Below are positions 1 through 6,822 of a stretch of 47,873 bases of DNA, piece after piece. The stretch's first letter is position 1, and each line of letters opens with the position of its first letter. The stretch is from Phycisphaerales bacterium (GTDB lineage Bacteria > Planctomycetota > Phycisphaerae > Phycisphaerales > UBA1924): the NCBI GenBank assembly GCA_029260375.1, contig JAJDDI010000020.1, positions 1-47,873 on the forward strand, in the 5' to 3' direction. Below the pieces are notes generated by a model, which saw nothing but the letters and a program-made list of their open reading frames with translations, searched no databases and was not told the DNA's origin. Position numbers and translations under genes: made by a program.

Positions 1-1056
1 GTCGCACGTCTTGGACTCACGCAGCGGCTGCGCAAAGCTCTCGCCCTCGCGGATCGAGTCGTGCACCTTCTTGAGCGCCTTCTCGTACACGTAGTTGCCG
101 CACGTCTCGCCCGTGATCGTCACGGCCTCGAGGATCGGCACGCCCGCCGAGATCAGCGTCCCCAGCGTCCGGCTGAACCGCGCGATCACCGTCTTGCGGA
201 TCAGACTGCCGAAGATCGGCGTCCACAGCAGCAGGATGTCCGTCAGCGCCCGCCCGGGGCCCGCCTTGCGGATCAGCTTGAGCCCGATCCACAGCGCCGG
301 AAGGCCGATGCCCACGTACCAGTACCCCGCGAACTTCTGCCCCGCGATCCCGCCCACGAACCACCGGCTCGTGTTCATCAGCCAGATCGTCAGCGCCGGG
401 AGCTCGACGCCGAAGTCCTTGAAGATCTCCTCGAACTTCGGGATGATGAAGATCATGATGCCGCTGAGGATCACCAGCGCGACCATCACGACCACCACCG
501 GGTAGACCATCGCACCCTTGATCCGGCGCTTGAGCTTCTCGCTCTTCTCCATGAACTCCGCCAGGCGCTGCAGGATGATGTCAAGCACGCCGCCGATCTC
601 GCCCGCGTTGACCATCTTCACGTACAGCTTGTTGAACGCCTTGGGGTGCTTGCCCATCGACTCGCTCAGCGAGCTGCCGCCCTCGACCTCCTCGACCACA
701 CCCTGGAGTGTGTTCTTCATCAGGCCCGGCTTCTGCTGCTGCTCGAGGATCTGCAGCGACCGCAGCAGCGGCAGGCCCGCGTCCTGCAGCGTCGAGAGCT
801 GACGCGTGAACAGGGTCAGGTGCTTGGCCTTGATCTTCCCGATCGAGAAGCCCCCGCCCTTCTTCTTCTTTCTCTTCTTTGCCGCGGCCTCGCCCGCCTC
901 CGCCCCGCCCTTCTTGGCCTTCTGCGGGCGCACCGACGTCGGGAAGTATCCCTGGCTCTTGATCCGCTGGATCGCGTCCTCGCTCGAGCCGGCCTCGATC
1001 GTGCCCTTCTGGGCCTTGCCAGCCGCGTTCAACGCCTCGTAGACATACGTCGCCAT
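1..1056 (-). CDS. Type II secretion / type IV pilus inner-membrane platform protein GspF/PilC (3' end cut off)
   Basis: GspF/PilC proteins form the inner-membrane platform on which the hexameric ATPase drives pilin polymerisation. The visible 352 codons show the typical start MATYVYEALNAAGK, a basic lysine-rich linker near residues 55-70, a first T2SSF domain with GLPLLRSLQILE, a membrane segment around residues 181-205 (MVYPVVVVMVALVI), a second hydrophobic stretch around 227-258, and the beginning of the second T2SSF repeat (SAGVPILEAV). Family members are about 400 residues, so roughly the last 50 residues, including the last membrane helix, lie beyond position 1. The start at 1056 has a GAGG Shine-Dalgarno 7 nt upstream. 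It lies 47 nt after the upstream ATPase gene, so it is the fourth gene of the gspE-pilT-gspE-gspF operon. Confidence 0.93.
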   Translation of the reverse strand, partial: MATYVYEALNAAGKAQKGTIEAGSSEDAIQRIKSQGYFPTSVRPQKAKKGGAEAGEAAAKKRKKKKGGGFSIGKIKAKHLTLFTRQLSTLQDAGLPLLRSLQILEQQQKPGLMKNTLQGVVEEVEGGSSLSESMGKHPKAFNKLYVKMVNAGEIGGVLDIILQRLAEFMEKSEKLKRRIKGAMVYPVVVVMVALVILSGIMIFIIPKFEEIFKDFGVELPALTIWLMNTSRWFVGGIAGQKFAGYWYVGIGLPALWIGLKLIRKAGPGRALTDILLLWTPIFGSLIRKTVIARFSRTLGTLISAGVPILEAVTITGETCGNYVYEKALKKVHDSIREGESFAQPLRESKTCD

Positions 1057-1103
1057 CGCTTACCCTCGGTCTATTGCCAGGAACCGCGCCCCTTCGGGCG
1101 GGA

Positions 1104-2834
1104 TTAGTCCTCGGCGATCGTCTCGCGCACGACCTCGTCGATCGTCGTCTGACCCTCGTAGATCGCCATCAGCCCGCTCTCACGCAGCGAACGCATCCCG
1201 CGACGCCGCGCAAAGTCGCGCAGCGCCGACGTGGACGCCTCTTTCATCACCAGCTCGCGCATCGAGTCGTCCATCCCCATGATCTCGAACAGCGCCATCC
1301 GGCCCTTGTAGCCCGAGCCGTTGCAGGCCTCGCAGCCCGTGCCCCGCTGGAATGTCTGCCCCCGAACGTCGTCGGGCAGCAGGTCGAGCTCCATCAGCTC
1401 CTCCTCCGCCGGCTCGTACCGCTCCTTGCACTTCTTGCAGATCGTCCGGACCAGCCGCTGCGCAACCACGCCCTCGATCGTCGCCGTCAGCAGGAACGGC
1501 TCCAGCCCCAGATCCACCAGACGGATGATCGAGCTGGGCGCGTCGTTCGTGTGCAGCGTGCTCATCACCAGGTGGCCCGTCAGCGACGCCTGAACCGCGA
1601 TCTGCGCGGTCTCAAGGTCACGGATCTCACCCACCAGGATCACGTCCGGGTCCTGACGCAGGAACGAACGCAGGCACTTGGCGAACGTCAGACCCACGTC
1701 CGTGTTGATCTGACACTGGCACAGCCCGTCGATGTCGTACTCGACCGGATCCTCGGCCGTCAGGATCTTTGTCTCGATGTCATTGAGCTCCGCCAGCGCC
1801 GCGTACAGCGTCGTCGTCTTGCCCGAACCCGTCGGACCCGTGACCACGACGATCCCGTTGGGCCTCTTGATCAGCGCCCGGAATCGCTCCAGGTCGTCGT
1901 CGCGGAACCCCACCCGGTCCAGGCTCAGCTCGACGTTGCCACGGTCCAGAATCCGCATCACGACGCTCTCGCCGTAGATCGTCGGCAGCACCGCCACACG
2001 AAGGTCCACCGGGTTGCCGCTCACCGTCAGCTCGATGCGACCGTCCTGCGGCAGGCGCCGCTCGGCGATGTCCAGATTCGCCATGACCTTCACCCGGCTC
2101 ACGATCGCCGAGCCCAGGTGCTGCGGCGGGGGCACCATCTCGTACAGCACGCCGTCGATCCGGTACCGCATCTTGAACTCGGTCTCGAACGGCTCGAAGT
2201 GCACGTCCGACGCCCGGTCCCGGATCGCCTGCAGCAGCACCAGGTTCAGCAGCTTGATAACCTGGTTGTCCTCCGCGGCCTCCATGACCGCGTCCAGGTC
2301 GAGCGACTGCCCCCGATCGGTCAGCCCCTCGAACTTCCCGTCCGACGCCAACGCGCTGACGACATCGACCACGGACTCCTGCTTGGAGTAGTGCTTGGCG
2401 AGCACCGCGTCGATCGCCGCCGCGTCCGCCACCACCGCCTTGACGTCAAAGTTCATCAGCAGGCGGAGGTCGTCCACCGCCTGGAAGTTGTCCGGGCTCT
2501 TCAGGGCGACCGTCAGCTTCCGCCCCTTCGGGCTGTACTCGATGGGCACCACCTGGTACGCCTGCGCGTTCTCGGACGGGATCGCCGCGATCGTCTCCTC
2601 GTCCAGTTCCATCTTCGTCAGATCGACAAAGGCCATCCCCGCCTGCCCGGCCAGCGCCTCATCGACGTTCCGCTGCGAGCAGTACCCCAGCTCGACGAGC
2701 AGCTGCCCGATGGGCACCTTCCGCGTCTTCTGGATGCCCAACGCCTCGTGCACCTGCTCGCGGGTCACCACGCCCATCTTCGTGAGCGCTCGACCCAGCT
2801 TGCGTCCCTTGAGTTCTGAAGGATCAATCGCCAT
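1104..2834 (-). CDS. GspE/PilB-type assembly ATPase with tetracysteine motif
   Basis: A cytoplasmic hexameric ATPase that powers pilus or pseudopilus extension. The 576-residue product has an N-terminal GspE-N (MshEN-like) domain (about 1-150), then a RecA-like motor with Walker A GPTGSGKTTTLY near residue 331, Walker B ILVGEIRD near 396, and a zinc-binding tetracysteine set at Cys466, Cys469, Cys501 and Cys504, as in GspE/PilB. I chose the ATG at 2834 because a near-perfect GGAGGTGAT lies just upstream; the frame stays open to 2885 but without a site. It is separated from the upstream pilT by 194 nt that contain a short hairpin, so it may also have its own promoter. gspF follows 47 nt downstream. 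Whether the machine is a pilus or a T2SS cannot be decided because no pilin gene is in the window. Confidence 0.93.
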   Translation of the reverse strand: MAIDPSELKGRKLGRALTKMGVVTREQVHEALGIQKTRKVPIGQLLVELGYCSQRNVDEALAGQAGMAFVDLTKMELDEETIAAIPSENAQAYQVVPIEYSPKGRKLTVALKSPDNFQAVDDLRLLMNFDVKAVVADAAAIDAVLAKHYSKQESVVDVVSALASDGKFEGLTDRGQSLDLDAVMEAAEDNQVIKLLNLVLLQAIRDRASDVHFEPFETEFKMRYRIDGVLYEMVPPPQHLGSAIVSRVKVMANLDIAERRLPQDGRIELTVSGNPVDLRVAVLPTIYGESVVMRILDRGNVELSLDRVGFRDDDLERFRALIKRPNGIVVVTGPTGSGKTTTLYAALAELNDIETKILTAEDPVEYDIDGLCQCQINTDVGLTFAKCLRSFLRQDPDVILVGEIRDLETAQIAVQASLTGHLVMSTLHTNDAPSSIIRLVDLGLEPFLLTATIEGVVAQRLVRTICKKCKERYEPAEEELMELDLLPDDVRGQTFQRGTGCEACNGSGYKGRMALFEIMGMDDSMRELVMKEASTSALRDFARRRGMRSLRESGLMAIYEGQTTIDEVVRETIAED

Positions 2835-2989
2835 CAAAGCATCACCTCCGCCCAGCGCCCCACCTTGGCCAGCGCCAGCGTCCAATCAATCTTCGCGGAT
2901 GAACCACACCCAGATCGGGTCTTCAACCCGAATTGACCGCGAATAATCGTTTCGCCACATGGATACTAGATCAAACAAGCGGCGTACTC

Positions 2990-3006
2990 GCTCCGGCTTC
3001 CGGAGC
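2990..3006 (-). terminator. Short GC-rich hairpin after pilT (weak terminator or spacer hairpin)
   Basis: A perfect 7-bp inverted repeat GCTCCGG/CCGGAGC with a 3-nt loop lies 23 nt after the pilT stop on the minus strand. No T-run follows, so it may be an attenuating or stabilising hairpin and not a full terminator. Confidence 0.35.
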
Positions 3007-3028
3007 AATATACCCGTCCATTACCCGA

Positions 3029-4147
3029 TCAGTCGGCATCCTCGCCTGTGTCCTCGAGCTCAGGACGACTCAAAGTGCCGCCTGCGGAATGCACCTTATT
3101 GGACAGGTCAGTCGGATTTTTGGACTTATCGATCATCTCTTCAGCCGCGATCATGCCCTTGGAATACAGCGACCAGAGATGATCGTCGAGCAACTGCATG
3201 CCGTACCGCTTGCCCGTCTGGATCGCCGAATCGATGCGGAAGCTCTTGTTGTCGCGGATGAGGTTCGCGATCGCCGGGGTGATCACCAGGAACTCGTAGG
3301 CCGCGACCATTCCCTTGGTGTCCACCCGCCCCAGGAGCACTTGGGAGAGAACCGAGATCAGGGCGGTCGAGAGCTGCACACGGATCTGGTTCTGCTGGCT
3401 GACTGGGAACGCGTCCACCAGACGGTCGATCGTCTTGGCGGCGCCCGTGGTATGGAGCGTCCCGAACACAAGGTGACCGGTTTCCGCGGCCCGGACCGCC
3501 GCCTCGATCGTCTCGAGGTCACGCATCTCGCCCACAAGGATCACGTCCGGGTCCTGGCGGAGGGCCCGCCTCAGGGCCTCGGCGAAGCTGGGCACGTCAT
3601 TGCCCACCTCGCGCTGGTTCACGATCGACTTCTTGTGCTCGTGGTAGTACTCGATCGGGTCTTCCATCGTGTCGATGTGCCGATCCATGTACGTGTTCAC
3701 GTACTCGATCATGGTCGCCAGCGAGGTCGTCTTGCCCGACCCCGTCGGCCCCGTCACCAGGAACAGCCCGCGAGGCCTGCGGACCAGGTCGCGGCACATC
3801 TCGGGCAGGCCGATCTGCTCGAACGTCAGCAGGCGGTTGGGGATCTGGCGGAGGACGATCGCGATGTCGCCGCGCTGGCGGAAGACGGACACACGGAAGC
3901 GGGCGGCGTCGCCGTAGGCGAAACCAAAGTCCGTGCCGCCCTCCTCCTGGAGTTCCTGCTGATTCCGCTCGGGGGTGATCGACTTCATGAGCCCGACCAT
4001 GTCGTCGGACTCGAGAACCTTGGTCTGAAGGTTGCGCAGCCCGCCGTGCAGGCGGATGGTCGGCTGACGCCCCACCGTCAGGTGGAGGTCGCTCGCGCCC
4101 GTCCGCACAACGGTGTCAAGCAGGCGATCGATCTGCATCGTCGACAT
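3029..4147 (-). CDS. pilT: Type IV pilus retraction ATPase PilT
   Basis: PilT hexamers depolymerise the pilus and drive twitching motility. The 372-residue protein is full length for the family and starts with the typical GASDLHLTVGRQPTIRLHG segment. It carries Walker A GPTGSGKTTSLA at about residue 133, the Asp-box/Walker B region VILVGEMRDLET, and the PilT-specific retraction motif region AAYEFLVITPAIANLIRD. It lacks the long N-terminal domain of GspE/PilB. The stop of the upstream ATPase gene is 23 nt from this start, so the two are probably cotranscribed; a GAGG site lies about 9 nt before the ATG at 4147, with a second possible ATG three codons in. A second pilT paralogue is at 27972-29093. 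Confidence 0.93.
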   Translation of the reverse strand: MSTMQIDRLLDTVVRTGASDLHLTVGRQPTIRLHGGLRNLQTKVLESDDMVGLMKSITPERNQQELQEEGGTDFGFAYGDAARFRVSVFRQRGDIAIVLRQIPNRLLTFEQIGLPEMCRDLVRRPRGLFLVTGPTGSGKTTSLATMIEYVNTYMDRHIDTMEDPIEYYHEHKKSIVNQREVGNDVPSFAEALRRALRQDPDVILVGEMRDLETIEAAVRAAETGHLVFGTLHTTGAAKTIDRLVDAFPVSQQNQIRVQLSTALISVLSQVLLGRVDTKGMVAAYEFLVITPAIANLIRDNKSFRIDSAIQTGKRYGMQLLDDHLWSLYSKGMIAAEEMIDKSKNPTDLSNKVHSAGGTLSRPELEDTGEDAD

Positions 4148-4170
4148 CTGAGGGTTCCTCTTCTGCGTCC

Positions 4171-5898
4171 CTACGCGGTGGACTGATCGTCGGCGACCTG
4201 GCTCACTCGGGCGATCTCGTCCGCCGTCGTCACCCCGTTGATCACCTTGATCCGCCCGTCACTGACCAGCGGCCTCATGCCCGCGGCCAGCGCCGCCTTG
4301 CGAAGATCCGAGACCGGCGCCAGGTTGAACGCGAGCTCCCGGATCGTGTTGTTCATCAGCATCATCTCGAAGATGGCCTTCCGCCCCTTGTACCCGCTGG
4401 GCGACTCGCTGCTGGACACCGCCTTGTACACCCGCCCGAGCGCCTCCTCCACCGTCAGCCCGATCAGGTTCAGGTACTTCGGGTCCAGGTCTTCCTTCTC
4501 CGCGAGCTGCTTGTTCTTCGCCAGCACGCGGATGAGCCGCTGGGCCATGACCGCCTGGATCGACGACGCGACCAGGAACGGCTTGATGCCCATGTCGATC
4601 AGACGCGTGATCGCGCTGGGCGCGTCGTTGGTGTGCAGCGTGGAGAACACGAGGTGGCCCGTGAGCGCCGCCTGGATCGCGATCTCGCCGACCTCTTTAT
4701 CGCGGATCTCACCCACCAGGATAATGTTGGGCGCCTGACGCAGCATCGAGCGGAGAATCGCCGGGAATGTCAGCCCGATGCTCTCACGCACCTGGCACTG
4801 GTTGATGCCCTCGAAGTTGTACTCGACCGGGTCCTCGGCCGTAATGATCTTGCGGTCCGGACGGTTGAGCACGTCCAGCGCCGAGTACAGCGTCGTCGTC
4901 TTGCCCGAGCCCGTCGGACCCGTGACCAGGAAGATCCCGTTGGGGCGACGGATGATCTTGTTGAACACGTCCAGGTTGTCCTGCTCGAACCCGAGGTTTG
5001 CAAGACCGATCCGCACCGCGTCCGGACGCAGGATACGCAGCACCACCGATTCCCCGTGGTACGCCGGGCAGGCCGAGACGCGGAAGTCGATCTGCGTGCC
5101 GTCAACCGAGATCTTGATGCGCCCGTCCTGCGGGACGCGCCGCTCGGCGATGTTCATCCCCGCCATCAGCTTGAACCGACTCAGCATCGAGTTTTGCATC
5201 CGCTTGGGCAGGTTGTCCCGCTCCATGCACACGCCGTCCACCCGGTACCGCAGACGCACCCGGTCGGCCATCGGCTCAAGGTGGATATCGCTCGTACGCA
5301 TCCGCACGGCCTCGTCCAGGATCCGGTTGCACAGCTTCACGATCGGGGAGTCCTCGCTCGCCACGTCGATCGAGCGGTCCATCGAGCGGTCCACCGAGCG
5401 GTCGATCGTCCGGTCGATCGAGTCGGTCACCAGCGACTCGTCCGCCCCCACCATCTTCGGTTTCGTCGCGACCTCGCCCTCGATGAACTGCTTGATCTGC
5501 CCCCGGCTGGCCAGCCTCGGCTCGATCTCCTTGTTCAGGCGGAACCGCAGGTTGTCCATCAGTTCCAGATCCATCGGGTCGTGGATCAGCAGCTGCATCT
5601 TCCCGCCCGACTCGCCCATCGGCAGGACCAGGTACTTCTTGATGAGCTGCTCGTCGATCGCGGTCTTGTCGATCTTCTCGCCCACGCCCGCGGCGCCGAG
5701 ATCGACAAACTCCAGCCCGAACTGCTCCGCCAGCGCCTTGGCCACGTGCTCTTCCGTGCACGCCCCGGACTCGACGAGCACCTCGCCAATCCGCTTGCCG
5801 CTGGCCTTTCCATCCTTTGCAGCCCGGTCGGCCTGGTCTTCGCTGACCACGCCCCATTCCGCGAGGATCTTCCCAAGCTTCTTGCGAGAACGTGCCAT
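4171..5898 (-). CDS. Second GspE/PilB-type ATPase, tetracysteine motif absent
   Basis: This 575-residue motor ATPase is a paralogue of the 1104-2834 gene and the first gene of the pilus operon. It has a GspE-N domain (about 1-150), a tandem Asp-Arg-Ser repeat (about 159-178), Walker A GPTGSGKTTT at residue 327, and Walker B ILVGEIRD. Where the paralogue has its two CxxC pairs, this protein has a Cys-free segment (AKNKQLAEKEDLDPKYLNLI and following) before SGYKGRKAIFEMM, so it cannot bind the usual zinc. I chose the ATG at 5898, with AGAGGA 12 nt upstream; a TTG four codons earlier leaves too little room for that site. The pair may serve different machines or form a mixed motor; that is inference. 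Confidence 0.92.
   Translation of the reverse strand: MARSRKKLGKILAEWGVVSEDQADRAAKDGKASGKRIGEVLVESGACTEEHVAKALAEQFGLEFVDLGAAGVGEKIDKTAIDEQLIKKYLVLPMGESGGKMQLLIHDPMDLELMDNLRFRLNKEIEPRLASRGQIKQFIEGEVATKPKMVGADESLVTDSIDRTIDRSVDRSMDRSIDVASEDSPIVKLCNRILDEAVRMRTSDIHLEPMADRVRLRYRVDGVCMERDNLPKRMQNSMLSRFKLMAGMNIAERRVPQDGRIKISVDGTQIDFRVSACPAYHGESVVLRILRPDAVRIGLANLGFEQDNLDVFNKIIRRPNGIFLVTGPTGSGKTTTLYSALDVLNRPDRKIITAEDPVEYNFEGINQCQVRESIGLTFPAILRSMLRQAPNIILVGEIRDKEVGEIAIQAALTGHLVFSTLHTNDAPSAITRLIDMGIKPFLVASSIQAVMAQRLIRVLAKNKQLAEKEDLDPKYLNLIGLTVEEALGRVYKAVSSSESPSGYKGRKAIFEMMLMNNTIRELAFNLAPVSDLRKAALAAGMRPLVSDGRIKVINGVTTADEIARVSQVADDQSTA
5365..5424 (-). repeat. Five 12-nt tandem repeats inside the gspE-type gene
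   Basis: Five consecutive 12-nt units of the form GTCGATCGAGCG (plus strand), each with 0-3 changes, encode a D-R-S-x-D type tetrapeptide repeat at residues about 159-178, in the linker between the N-domain and the motor domain. The unit length is a multiple of three, so copy-number change would keep the frame. Confidence 0.85.
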
Positions 5899-5963
5899 CG
5901 CTGCCTGCAATCCTCTCTTACAGCGCCCCGGGGTCGATCCCCGCCGGCGGCGTTATCGCGGCC

Positions 5964-5984
5964 CCCGCCCGGGCGGGAACTATA
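5964..5984 (-). promoter_or_regulatory. Possible promoter of the pilus operon: TATAGT -10 with adjacent 14-bp palindrome
   Basis: Read on the minus strand, TATAGT (5984-5979) is a good -10 hexamer about 80 nt before the first ATPase gene. It is followed at once by the perfect palindrome CCCGCCCGGGCGGG (5964-5977), which would sit near the transcription start as an operator or a leader hairpin. No matching -35 element is evident. Confidence 0.35.
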
Positions 5985-6145
5985 GCGACCCGACCTGTCC
6001 CATATGGATTCCGAACGACCCCAACGCGGGGCTCATTCCTCCCATGAAGACCGATGAGCCGCCGTGTGCGCAGAGCCCGGACATCCATCATACGTCCCCG
6101 CCCGAGGTCCTGATCCCTCCGAGCGCCGTGCTCATACGATCCCCC

Positions 6146-6811
6146 GTGACCCCGAACGACCGCCCCAAGCTGCTCATCACCGCCGGCCCCACCCACGAGC
6201 CGATCGACGCCGTCCGCTTTCTTGGCAACCGCTCCTCGGGCACGCTCGGCATCGCGCTGGCCCAGGACGCCGCCGCCCGGGGCTGGCCCACCACCCTCCT
6301 GCTCGGCCCCACCCCCGCAAGCCCCGACCACCCCGACATCCGCCTGCTCCGGTTCACCACCACCGCGGACCTCGAATCGTTGCTCCGAGACCACGCCCCC
6401 GCGTGCGACGCCCTGATCATGGCCGCCGCCGTCGCGGACTTCCGCCCGCCCAAACCAGCCGACACCCGGTCCAAGATCAACCGGGGCGATGGCCCCATGA
6501 CCCTCCACCTCGATCCCACCCCCGACCTGATCTCGGGCGCCAGCAAGCTCAAACGCCCCGGGCAGCTCTTCGTCGGGTTCGCGCTCGAGCCCCGGGCGTC
6601 AATGCTCGACGCGGCCCGGGGCAAGCTTGAACGCAAGGGTCTGGACCTGATCGTCGCCAATCCGCTCGAGACAATGGACGCGCCCGATATCGAGGCAACG
6701 ATCCTCTCGAGGCGCACGCCGGGCGCTGAGATCCAGTCGCGTTCCTACCCACCCATGCCCAAGCCGGCGTTCGCCCGCGAGCTGATCGACACGATCGCCC
6801 GCCTTCTCTGA
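6146..6811 (+). CDS. coaB: Phosphopantothenate-cysteine ligase (CoaB domain only)
   Basis: CoaB condenses 4'-phosphopantothenate with cysteine in coenzyme A synthesis. The protein opens with the family signature KLLITAGPTHEPIDAVRF and NRSSGTLGIALA, contains AAAVADFRPP and the KI/KLKR segment, and ends with the conserved NPLE region and a DTIARLL tail. The flavoprotein CoaC (decarboxylase) half that normally precedes it in bacterial CoaBC is missing, so this is a stand-alone ligase of about 221 residues. The start is uncertain: GTG 6146 fits the domain border and follows TACGAT (6135-6140) closely enough for a leaderless mRNA, while GTG 6128 and ATG 6044 are in frame and would add 6 or 34 residues. 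It probably forms an operon with the next gene, 11 nt downstream. Confidence 0.88.
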   Translation: MTPNDRPKLLITAGPTHEPIDAVRFLGNRSSGTLGIALAQDAAARGWPTTLLLGPTPASPDHPDIRLLRFTTTADLESLLRDHAPACDALIMAAAVADFRPPKPADTRSKINRGDGPMTLHLDPTPDLISGASKLKRPGQLFVGFALEPRASMLDAARGKLERKGLDLIVANPLETMDAPDIEATILSRRTPGAEIQSRSYPPMPKPAFARELIDTIARLL

Positions 6812-6822
6812 GTGAGACCACC

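Noticed and set aside
5365-5424. Short regular repeats taken as a CRISPR array
   Set aside because: Units are 12 nt with no spacers and are in frame within a coding region.
1074-5985. Very long plus-strand open frames opposite the pilus ATPase genes
   Set aside because: They translate to Arg/His/Leu-rich low-complexity sequence with no motifs or start sites and arise from the high GC content of the minus-strand genes, which carry full Walker and family motifs.
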